From Neonectria sp. B-13 (taxonomy: Eukaryota; Ascomycota; Sordariomycetes; Hypocreales; Nectriaceae), in NCBI GenBank assembly GCA_002682825.1, contig NOKP01000007.1, positions 186,001 through 250,000 on the forward strand: 64,000 nucleotides of DNA, read 5' to 3'. The notes beneath the pieces are model-generated. The model saw only the letters and a program-made list of their open reading frames with translations, searched no databases and was not told the origin of the DNA. A program made the translations under genes and the position numbers. Shown here piece by piece: positions 54,703 through 64,000 of this stretch (position 1 is the first letter of the stretch; each line of letters opens with the position of its first letter).

Positions 54703-57700
54703 GAATCCCACTAACCCCTCCTCTGCTCGATGGATGACGGGCGTCAGTGAGGTTGTCACCACCCCTCTCCCGCATATTTCGTACATATATGAGGCGGTCC
54801 AACACGCTGTGGGTGTCTCCTCGTTGGCCTTGCTTCCCCCCAGCGAACAGCCCCAAGTTTGAGCATGCCAGCGGAGGGACAATTGCCGAACGGCTGTTCA
54901 AACGGTCGACTTGGGGTTCCGGGTTCTTGGGACGCCCAGCTTCTGCCTTCAACCGCCGATCGTCTATAGTCTCATTCATCCATCAATCATGGCACTAGAA
55001 ACAACATTACTCGCATTCAAACGGACAGTCATCGGATCCTCCGTCTCTCTCCACATCCCGAGCCCCCTGGTGGGAGACCTGAAGCCTTACGTGGTACTGG
55101 GCCCTGAAACGGGCCCTTGTGTGTGTGTGGCTTGTGTGGGAGCTGGATTCCGCGTCCGTGTTCAAGCGACCACCTGGCGCGCGTCGGAGAAATGTTACAC
55201 CAGAGAGGAGGCAGCCCACCGCATTGATGAAGCTGGCACTGGCCGACCGGGTTGTCGTAATCCAGCCGGGGGGGTTTTTAGGACTAATCTACGTTGCTAC
55301 TACAGAGCCAGAGTCCGTCTTCGCGGTTTGACCTGCAGAGGGAGAATGGCGATATTACGGCCGTTCTCCGAGCGACGTCCGGGCTAGTAAGGCGATTACC
55401 ATTAAGCACACCAGCCAAGCATTAACAATGGCCACAAGCTGGGGGATGGAAAAAGCCTGGAAGCATCTGAGCCCCCGGTCTGACGGGTGGATCCCCAAAT
55501 GCCCCCGTCGTTCTCCATTCTTTGATCGAACGCTCTTGTTTTTTTCTTCCTATGAGGTGCTAAATCCTACCAAACCTTAAGGCCTAGGCGGATGGGCCAA
55601 GCGGGATTGCTTCGTAGGGAAGAGGGAAAGGCGATCGGTATTGTCTCGGCGGGCCGGGAGGTGGGGAATGAACGGGACTTCTGGAGACGGTTGGTGCGAT
55701 TCTGCTCATGCGATTACCGGTAGTTGGTAGCACGCGGATGCAACGTGCTGACCTTTGCAGGAGGTGCTTTCTCTCTGTGGGAATCGGCCGGGTTTTCCTT
55801 TACCCATACTGGCATGGCGGAGGAACACGCATCGGGGGTGCTTTTGGGGGTGCTTTTGGACACCGACCAGGAGACTGGTCGGCGTCGGCATCGGGGGAAT
55901 GAACATGTGCTGAGAGAGATAGTGGTGCAATCAGTACTACACACAGAACACGGCACCCGAAGCTTGTCTTGCTTGCTGTGACCGGTGGTGTCAGTTACAG
56001 TCGAAATGCCTGTGCCTCTTAGGTATCGTAAATACGATGAGTTTACTAGGTAATTCCGAGTTTAGCGATGGATTGGGTTTTTGGCGGGGCGATGGAAACT
56101 GATGATGACCATCTTGCAAAGAAAAAGGCTATTTGCTATGGGGCTGCTGGGCCAAGCGAAGTCGGGGGATGCAGTATTCCCGTCCCCTTGGGCTGGAGAA
56201 CGGGAACAGCTTGGTCGCCAAGGTTTTACGGGGGAAGGAGGGAAGCCGACTGGTGAAGATGCGACGATGGATGAGATTCATTAGAGTGAGACGACAGCCG
56301 AAGGTTTTTTCTCTTCCCTTTCTTCAACGCCCAGCCAGAATGGATGCATGCATGGATGGCCCTTGGATGCCGACATCCGGGCTTGGGTCTTGGAGAGCGG
56401 AGGTAGCGGCGGTGGGCAGCGGCGGTAGGATCAGGTCAGGTGAACGTCAGGTGAACGACGGTAGCGGACTTGTTGAGTGTGCACCAGCTGGGCTTGAGAT
56501 CGAGGGAAGTGGGATTCCGGACTTGGAGAACGGAGCTCTGCGCGGACGTTCCATTGCTTCTCCTGGCGTTTCGTTTGAGCTCCTCCGCGCGATACAGTGC
56601 TGATGAGTGCTCACCGGACGCACGCTGCCGTCCGCGATGGTGCACCGGTTGGCTGCACAGACTGACTGCCTGCCCCATTTAGCAGTGTTCCAAATCGCAA
56701 ATGGAACCACCAATCAATCGCACGACGGCGCCGCCCTGGGTCCGCGCCCCAGTTCCAGTCCAAAACTCAACCCGGCAGCTCGCCCGCCCAGAACGGACTG
56801 ACTCGCTCTCTCGGACGGTGTGGCTGCACGCCCGCGCGCTCGAAATACGAGGAATCTTGGAATCTTGGCAGCCGATAAAAAAAGCCCACCAGCACGTTGT
56901 TGCATGCATCTCTTCTCTTTCCAGTGCGGGCGAAGAAGCAACACAGCAATCGAACCAGGAATCGGAGGACAAGCAGGGCTGTGGACTAAACAGGATATTT
57001 CCCCCTGTCGGGGTTTCCCCTGGCCTGGCCGGTCCCCCCTTGTCCCGCCGTCCACTCACCCACCACCAACCCACACAGTTCCAAGGGGAAAAAGAAGGAA
57101 GGGAAAAAGGGCGCCAGTCCTGCCCTGCCCTGCCGCGCTAGGTCTGCGTCGGGGTGCGAGTCCCCGTTTTTGAGCCCTCTCCCCCTTGCTTGCCTTGGCC
57201 TGACTGGGCCGCGGCCTCGGCGAGAACTGGGTCCTTCTGGGTCTGCTGGGCGCCTCCTTGGCACGTCGCTGGTGGTGTGTGGCGCTTGCTTCTCCCGCTG
57301 AGACCTGCTGGAAGTTGCCCTTCCAAGGTCCACCCTCAGTGGATGGATGGCCCGGCCACAGCGCTGCTGCCCAGTTGTGTCTCCTGCCCGTCGGGTCTCC
57401 TGTTCTCCTGTTGGTCCGTTGGCCTGGTCACTCCATCGCCCACCCACTCAGCACTCAGCACTCGGGTTCAGGCCCATCCACCTCCACCCAACTCGCTCAC
57501 TCTGTCCATTCCGCAAATCCACCAACCATCCCATCCGTCATCTACCATCAACAATCAGCCCGTCCGCCATCCGCCGTCCCTCCAATCCATCCAGCAAATT
57601 CATCGCCCATCGACCCGGAATCCCCTCTTCATCGCCTCCTCCCGACGACGCGCCCGCCCCCATCCGTCCTCTCCCGCTCCCTCGATTCCACGCTCTCGTC

Positions 57701-57844
57701 CGTCCCGCCATTGACGCTCTCGACCGATCTTTCGCCGAGCCCCTGGGAATACCGCCTGGTCACGACCCGACGACGTCCATCTCCTAGGGCTCGCCCTCGT
57801 CGGCGGTTCCGGCCTTTTGGGGAGGCCCTCGCTCTGTCTTCGCC

Positions 57845-60256
57845 ATGGACCCTTCCAACGGCAAGGGAAATAACTTCGAGCGCCGCTCCTCCCTCCGACA
57901 CTCCTTGAGAATATCTTCTACCGCCAATGGTGCTCCCGACGATGATGACTACGACTTGAGTGCCATGATGGTCGCTGACGGCTTCCGACCAACCGATGAC
58001 ACCACTTCTGCCGTTGTTCCTCCTCCGACCTCGCAACCTCAGCCTCAACCCGAGCATGACACCCCCTCGACGCCGACAGCCCAAGCGCAGCAGCTACCTC
58101 CCATCGGCACTCCCCTCCATCAGCTTGGACCGGCTGCCAATGTCTCTCCTACCCAGAAAGCCGACATGAGGAATCGTCCCTCCAGCATTTCGAAGCCGCC
58201 CCGAAACCACGATTCTCTCGCTCTCCGAAACGAGGGAACAGGCACCTCTGCCGCTGGCCGAACTCACGTTGCCCGCATATCGAGCATATCTTCTGAATCC
58301 CCTGTCATGCGAGTTGAGAGTCCTTACAGGGGGCCATCGGGACCTTCACACCCCTATCAGATGTACCCTCAACGCACTATGAGTGTTGCAACCACCTCTA
58401 CTACAGCGGCGGCGGCGGCGGCTATCATCCCTGAGGATAGTTCCTACACGGGCCCCAGTGGTCCGACTCATCCATACGCCCTCTACCCCCAAAACACAGT
58501 GCCCACGGCCGAACCTGCAGGAGATCCTATTCCCCTTGGCTTTGGAGGCATGGGAGGAAACTACCAACGACAACTTGGACCCGATGGAGAGGAAGCTGGT
58601 GACATGATCGGACCATTGGGCCACATGGAGGAATTGCCGCCCTACACTAGATACCCTGACAACGCCTTCGTCGCCAAGGCTGTGACCACACCCGAAACTA
58701 CTACTGATGCCACCCCGAGCTCTGACACCACCCCGAGTACCGATGCGACCCCAAGCACCGAACCCACCTCTCCAGATCGAATAATTGCTGGCGCTGGGGG
58801 AATAGGTATGGCCACCCGGGATCCAGAATTCTCGTCGACCGAGGATGACATTGGCATGCCACGAACCCGTCCTTCGGTAAGGAGCAACGTATCCGAGACA
58901 AGCCAACATGATGTCAACACGGCAGCTCGAGATATCGCCGAGAAGGCCCCCGAAAACAAATGGCAAAAGCGGGCGAGGAAGAAGTTGTGGGGAATTGTCC
59001 CATACTGGGCCATCTGCCTTTTGACCGTGGGCCTGATTATCATGGGAATCATTATGGGCGCAGTGATTGGGACTCTACTCACCCGACACAAGAAGCCTCC
59101 CAAGGACCACGAGTACGTTGTTCCTCTGATATTGGAAACGCATTATGTCTCTTCAGGAACTGACCACATGTGTAGATCTTCTGTTACGACGACAGCAACC
59201 GTCGAGGTCCAGCCATTCACTGCCATCCCGGCTGACTTGAAACCCATGGCCACGGGACATTACGGCTTACCACCATTCAAAGTCAGCCAAGAACCCAATG
59301 CGTGTTTTAGCGATACCAGCCTGGCAGAGGCTTGGAGCTGCGACATGCCGTTCTCTTACTATTCAATGGATGTTACCGTGAACCCCGACGGCCTTGAAAC
59401 CGAAGGCTACCAGCTCGCTATGAATGCCATTGATGCTATCGACGCCGAGTTCATCTGGGGTACCCGACCCCCTAGCTTCAAGGACCCGATCACTCTCACC
59501 TTGGTCAACGACACATTTGAGCCTGCACGCGGCCCTGCTTGGTGGAGCACGATCACCTACAACAAGACCGTCATCGTGGCCGAGTCCGACTTTCAGTATG
59601 TCAGTAAGCGCGGATGGCACGAAGATGACGAAGAAGACGACGACGACGATGATGAAGATGACGAGCATTTCCCCCCTCCGCCTGGCTTCAAATCGAGAAA
59701 GGGTGCGGGTGCAAAGGCTGGCGACAAACCGTGGATTTGCACTTGGCCCGATGTGACACTCGAGGTCTTCATCTATCCGAAACAAAAGTCTAGTGCTCAC
59801 TTTGGCTCTACTACGACGACCTCAAGCTATGGTGCTTCAACCACCACAAATTTGTATGGTTCCTCTACCACCTATGGCTCCTCTACGACAAACTATGGTG
59901 CTTCTACTACCACATCGAGCAATAGCGCCACGTCGACCTCTCAAAGCGGGTTTGAGAATGCGCCACCCTCGTATCCCAAGGTTCTGAAGCTGGTGGAGCA
60001 GCGACACTGGGCCAAGAAGTCATCCGCCTCCTGCCGCCAAATTGAGATCAACGAGGATGGGAAGAGCTGCCGGCCTGTCCGGGATAAAGACGGAAATCCC
60101 ATCGAGGTCGCCATTGTTGAGACTGAATCGACCACATCCTCCTCCAAGCTTCACGAGAGGCAGCGATATATACCGAAGCGGTGGTACGTCTTAGACCTAC
60201 TACGGCGAGGAGCTTTAGAACTTACCCCGTGTGGCTGTCAATGGTACGCGACATGA
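57845..60256 (+). CDS. single-pass membrane protein with DUF7820-type ectodomain
   Basis: Intronless, 803 residues. The N-terminal 375 residues are disordered, Pro/Ser/Thr-rich, with two near-identical 18-residue units (YRGPSGPSHPYQMYPQRT and YTGPSGPTHPYALYPQNT) and a Thr/Pro/Asp-rich repeat (TPSSDTTPSTDATPSTEPT). One TM helix (about 385-407, WAICLLTVGLIIMGIIMGAVIGTLL) is followed by a basic RHKK, then an ectodomain reading YVVPLILETHYVSSGTD and YGLPPFKVSQEPNACFSD onward to GPAWWSTITYNKTV, which I associate with fungal DUF7820 proteins. Within it lie a Glu/Asp tract (about 593-607) and a (S)YGAST/YGSST Thr-rich run (about 660-695), probably O-glycosylated if extracellular. A wall-sensor-like or surface role is possible; function unknown. 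Confidence 0.8.
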   Translation: MDPSNGKGNNFERRSSLRHSLRISSTANGAPDDDDYDLSAMMVADGFRPTDDTTSAVVPPPTSQPQPQPEHDTPSTPTAQAQQLPPIGTPLHQLGPAANVSPTQKADMRNRPSSISKPPRNHDSLALRNEGTGTSAAGRTHVARISSISSESPVMRVESPYRGPSGPSHPYQMYPQRTMSVATTSTTAAAAAAIIPEDSSYTGPSGPTHPYALYPQNTVPTAEPAGDPIPLGFGGMGGNYQRQLGPDGEEAGDMIGPLGHMEELPPYTRYPDNAFVAKAVTTPETTTDATPSSDTTPSTDATPSTEPTSPDRIIAGAGGIGMATRDPEFSSTEDDIGMPRTRPSVRSNVSETSQHDVNTAARDIAEKAPENKWQKRARKKLWGIVPYWAICLLTVGLIIMGIIMGAVIGTLLTRHKKPPKDHEYVVPLILETHYVSSGTDHMCRSSVTTTATVEVQPFTAIPADLKPMATGHYGLPPFKVSQEPNACFSDTSLAEAWSCDMPFSYYSMDVTVNPDGLETEGYQLAMNAIDAIDAEFIWGTRPPSFKDPITLTLVNDTFEPARGPAWWSTITYNKTVIVAESDFQYVSKRGWHEDDEEDDDDDDEDDEHFPPPPGFKSRKGAGAKAGDKPWICTWPDVTLEVFIYPKQKSSAHFGSTTTTSSYGASTTTNLYGSSTTYGSSTTNYGASTTTSSNSATSTSQSGFENAPPSYPKVLKLVEQRHWAKKSSASCRQIEINEDGKSCRPVRDKDGNPIEVAIVETESTTSSSKLHERQRYIPKRWYVLDLLRRGALELTPCGCQWYAT

Positions 60257-61592
60257 ACTGGGAAAAGTAATGAAGGAGAGGCCTTTTGCCTTAACATAAT
60301 TGCGTGAGATTTTTTTTCATCAGCATCGGCATATTCGGGCTTGGGTTACAACGGCGAGCTACGATTTTTGTTACTTGTTTGTCTTTGAGACTGGCGTTAC
60401 ATGACGAAAATCTCATTGCCAGTCTTAATGGCAACGATTTTCCCTACCCCTATTTGGATTGTGCTTGGGAGCCGGTCGTGTGCGGTACTCTTCGTGTTTT
60501 GGAGATCACTTTGTGGACGACTCATGTTCGGCTACGGTTGGATGGAAATGGATTAGGAGTTAAGGCGGCTATCGTTTGTCAAATACGTCATTGGGACGAT
60601 TTTTGGATGTTATACGGGCTTACCGAGCTGTTCTCCGGTCTTTTGCCAACGGTGCGAAGCAGGACTGGGTGGACGAGGAGGGAGCGAGAGTGCATACAAG
60701 TGAGCACCAGGAAAAGGGGAATGAAACACCGCGCTGCAATTTGGCTTGCGGCTTTATTGTTAAACACATGCCTAGAATAGGCGGGACGGGGTTTTATCGA
60801 TTCTCGTTCAAGTGCGAGGCGAGGCCGTATCCGGCCACTGTTGTCCCGATATTGTGTGGTTATTAGGAACATATATGATTGTATTAGGACGGTACCCATG
60901 TCCAGGAACCGGCATTTGAGGGTTGGAAATAAAACATATGCTTATTTTAAGTTGCTCTATTCGCACGACCAAACAATCACAATGACACCGCGCCTGCATT
61001 TGCGGTTTGGGCTGAGATATTTACAACGGTTACTATATGTTTGTGGACCTTTTTGGCAATGAAGGGAAAAAGTTAAGAGTTATATGGTGGCGGCTCTTGG
61101 AAATGTAATCTTGTCACGATGGTTGGGCGGCTGGTATCTTACGATGGATGGAGTGAATATTGATACTCTTGAATTTTCATGTCAGAAGTCATCTCGTTTA
61201 TCTGTGAAGTTGATGAAGCACCCATGCCTCTCCTCCCTTAGCTGTGAGCCATGTTCTTATGTCGATTGCAACGCACAAGTCTTGATGCAGCACCTCCACC
61301 TTGCTCTGTAATGCCAGTCCTTTGAACTATCCTCGGCTATGGACCTTTTCTACGACGTGATCTGACTAAGATGGTGCGCACAGGAACTAGGAGATGTCCG
61401 AGAATGCCGTGAACGCCGTGATGAAGCGTTATGGAATACCGGGGGCGAGTCCCAGCCTGTTGGCCCAATGGTATATCCGTTCGTATGCCCGTCTAGAGCA
61501 CATAATTCCGCGCGAGTGCCGAGCGAACCAGGCTGATGTTGGGTTGAAGCACTCCTGGGTACTACGGCTTCGACCTGCGTAGTGCGCAGACG
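60257..61592. other. convergent 3' intergenic region
   Basis: About 1.3 kb between the membrane-protein gene and Pex20, convergent. Open frames here have no protein-like composition. Nothing else seen. Confidence 0.45.
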
Positions 61593-62707
61593 TCACTGAG
61601 TCGCATTGGTAGACTCAGTCTCGCCCTCTGGTGTCTCGCGGATCTCGTTGTCAACGATATCCTTGCGCCCATCACGGAAGTCGCGCATCAGAGAAAGGAA
61701 GACTGAGTTCTTCCACTTGTCGCCGTCCTCGTGCTGAACCGACTCGAGAAGACGCTCGGCCGCTTCGGACACGTCCGACTTGGACTTGAGGGCCTCGGCT
61801 TGCTCTGGCACCAAGTTCTCGGTGTTCTCGAGGGAGAGATTGGCCATGTTCGAGGCTTGCAGATCAGCGGCGGACATGTCGTTGAGATGAGATTCGGTCT
61901 CGGCTTCCTTGAAGGCTGCTTCGTTGAGTTCCATCTCGCGGGCCATCTGCTCCATGACAGCGTCGACGTCCTCCATGGAACTGGCGCCGTCACCGTGGCT
62001 GGCCATCCAACGCTCCATCTCCTCGTCGAACTCGGCCTCGGCGGCGGGGCGCTGGGCAGAAGCGGCGTTGGGGTCCATGAGGCCGCCGTTAGTGGGGCCA
62101 TAGAGCGGCGCGTACCCGATGTTTGGCTGGGCGAAGGGGGCTTGGTAGGCGAGCTGGGGGTTGGCCTGGGCCATGGGCATCTGGTGAGCCATGGGCATCT
62201 GGTGAGCCATGGGCATCTGGCGGGCCATGGGCATCTGATGCGCGGTCTGGGGAAAGCCGTTTTGGGTTTGAGCCTGCTGGGGTCGCTGCTGGGAGAAACG
62301 CCCAAAGTCGGCGGCCCAGTTGCTCACATCGACAGCAGGCGCATGGAACTGTTGGGCCTGCGAGGGCGCAAAGCCCGGGGCATGATGAACCGGTTCCAAG
62401 GCAGCGGCGTGGGCGGATAAGCGGCCGGCTGCGTGGTGATGCTGCATGCCAGGGAGGGTAGAGGGACCCTCCATGAAGGAGTTGAAGGCATCTGGGCCTT
62501 GTCTGGCCTGAGGCGCAGATCTGAAGGCCTGCGCAAGTTGTTAGCAGTGAAGATAACGGTGGTTGTTAGGTTAGTCAAAGGGCTTCTTACATTGTGAGCT
62601 TGAGGCCCGGCGTTTACGAGCCGGTCTTGGTGATGGCTGACATCGCGGGACTGGTGGTCGATGAGACGCTTAAAGGGAGTTCCGCCGCTACAGGAAGCAT
62701 CGGCCAT
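61593..62707 (-). CDS. PEX20: peroxin Pex20 (PTS2 co-receptor)
   Basis: Co-receptor that works with Pex7 to import PTS2 proteins into peroxisomes. Two exons (62707-62591 and 62528-61593) give 350 residues; the 62-nt intron has GTAAGA and GCGCAG ends. Pex20 hallmarks: N-terminal MADASCSGG with the conserved near-terminal Cys (Cys6, the ubiquitination site used for export in other fungi), a helix ending HHQDRLVN, a WxxxF motif (WAADF, Trp110) for Pex14/Pex13 binding, and a C-terminal Pex7-binding region (WKNSVFLSLMRDFRDGRKDI). The middle carries five tandem MPMA(H/R)Q units (138-165). It is divergent from Sec13 across 651 bp. Confidence 0.9.
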
Positions 62708-63358
62708 GATGAGGGAGGAGAAGCCGCGACAGCGACTGCAAAGGTAACGATAAAGACAACTGTACTGGCAGTGGTGGGCGTATGCGCGGTTGAGGTTGAC
62801 TGGCGAGATGATGAAGCCGTGATGTACCTCGGCGAAGGCGGGGTGGCAAGGGTGGATTTAAATAAGAGAGGGAGCGTCGGAGAAGAAGAAGTAGAAGACG
62901 AGGACGAAATAGGGAGTATTAGAGTGTTTGGGTGTTGAATGGCGTCTGGATATAATCAAGGAGAACAAAAAAAGACAGGACAATATAGTACAGCAGCAAC
63001 AGCGATGTGTTGTGTTGGGAGCAAGGATGGTGCAAACAAGAAGTTGACGAGCGTCTTCAATGTCCGAACCACGGCCGGTGGCTCGTGATTCCCTCCGCTC
63101 TACCGTCCGGGGAAGCCACGCGCCGAGGGACGGGACTAGTCCAAGTTGGGTTCCATGCTTCCCCCGTCGGCAGGTGGGGTGAAGGTCATGCTTTTGCCCA
63201 CGTGACCCTCGAATCTGCGGCCAACTGTCACCACCGCCACCAGGCGCGAGCCCAAGGGAGCTCCAGCTCATGGGCGGTATCGTGTCCTTCTGTCGGTCAA
63301 CTTCGCAAAATCCCACTCTCCCACTGTGCGCTGAACCTCTGGCGCTGAATCCGACAAC
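62708..63358. promoter_or_regulatory. divergent PEX20-SEC13 promoter
   Basis: 651 bp between start codons pointing away from each other. No other gene is supported. Contains purine-rich runs near the PEX20 side (GGAGAAGAAGAAG). Confidence 0.5.
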
Positions 63359-64000
63359 ATGGTATGTCCAATACCTCCGCAAGGACTGCTGCAATCGTTG
63401 CGGACCGCCAAACATCCATCTGCGGAACCCCGAAAGCTAACTCCTGGTCCTGGTACCCCTTAGGCGGCGCAAGTCATCTCCAACTCCGGTCATGATGACA
63501 TGATTGTACGTTCCCTCCCTCCGCGTCGATGCGATTCGAAGTTGCGCGATGCTCTGCTGCAGCTCTCTGCCAACCGAGAAACCCCCCGTTTTCACCCCCA
63601 ACTGCGCTGACAGACGAACCCTCCAGCATGATGCTGTCCTCGACTACTACGGCCGCAAGCTGGCGACCTGCTCCAGCGACCGAACCATCAAGATCTTCGA
63701 AATCGAGGGCGATTCTCAGCGCTTGATCGAGACTCTCAAGGGGTGAGTCTGCTCTGCTGCCCCCTGCCTCGTCGCCGAGACGAGCGCTAACGATGGCTGT
63801 TTGATAGACACGAGGGCGCTGTTTGGTGCGTCTCCTGGGCGCATCCCAAGTACGGCAACATCCTGGCGTCGGCCGGTTACGACGGAAAGGTCTTCATCTG
63901 GAAGGAACAGGGCGGCCAGAACAGCTCATGGCAGCGCATCTACGACTTCCCTCTGCACAAGGCCTCGGTCAACATTGTCTCTTGGTCCCCCCATGAGGCC
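63359..64000 (+). CDS. SEC13: COPII coat / nuclear pore protein Sec13 (5' part)
   Basis: WD40 propeller that pairs with Sec31 in the COPII cage and with Nup145C in the pore. Exon 1 is the ATG alone (63359-63361), followed by introns 63362-63463, 63506-63626 and 63743-63807. The protein begins [20 protein letters not shown] and continues [23 protein letters not shown], then [33 protein letters not shown], matching the Sec13 N-terminus (insertion blade and first two WD repeats). The gene runs off the window end. An ATG-only first exon makes the start easy to miss in automatic annotation. Confidence 0.93.

Larger units (their letters stand above)
52663..57844. other. 5.2-kb gene-poor region
   Basis: No gene confidently supported. 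It contains a (GGT)n run near 52675-52700, a TTGCACA-type repeat at about 53160-53205, and a small plausible frame at 54466-54702 (listed separately). The last 600 bp (57240-57840) are C/T-rich and look like the leader/promoter of the gene at 57845. Confidence 0.45.

Overview
This window is nuclear DNA of a filamentous ascomycete (Pezizomycotina, most likely Sordariomycetes). Many genes carry short introns of about 46-230 nt with GT(AAG)...CTRAY...AG signals. Fungus-specific families are present: DUF7708-NACHT receptors, CHAT-TPR, DUF7820, a fungal-type Pex20 and an S28 peptidase. I see no rRNA, no convincing tRNA, no CRISPR array and no intact transposon.

The left part (about 1-36.6 kb) looks accessory. 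In order it holds: a nine-exon NLR gene (DUF7708-NACHT-C2H2-ankyrin-like, minus strand); a twelve-exon RING-containing SNF2 translocase (plus); an alpha/beta hydrolase (plus); a 1,449-residue TPR-CHAT protein (minus); a previously hidden two-exon gene for a 93-residue protein (plus); a caspase/metacaspase-fold (C14) protein (minus); a GPI-anchored S28 serine peptidase (minus); a decayed NB-ARC-TPR NLR relic; a five-exon flavin monooxygenase (plus); two unrecognised intronless genes; and a short CorA-like two-TM protein. Long gene-poor gaps separate these. The concentration of an NLR, a dead NLR, and two clan-CD caspase-like proteins flanking a tiny unknown gene suggests a recognition / regulated-cell-death neighbourhood. 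The CHAT-TPR / small protein / C14 trio at 11.2-18.6 kb is the best candidate for an undescribed system.

The right part (about 37.5-64 kb) looks like core genome with GC-rich, strongly biased codon use. It holds a fold-3 alpha/beta hydrolase, a DHCR24-like FAD oxidoreductase, HMG-CoA synthase (convergent with the previous gene), a Bcs1-type AAA ATPase with a long charged tail, a Gly/Pro-rich small protein, a single-pass membrane protein with a DUF7820 ectodomain, the peroxin Pex20, and the 5' half of Sec13 running off the window end. Pex20 and Sec13 are divergent. The gaps here (43.5-47.7, 49.9-51.9, 52.7-57.8 kb) hold microsatellites and pyrimidine-rich leader-like DNA, with little that looks coding.

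The intron-exon models were assembled by hand from splice signals and reading-frame continuity. The main multi-exon models (NLR, SNF2, FMO, fold-3 hydrolase, HMG-CoA synthase, Pex20) give total coding lengths divisible by three, which supports them.
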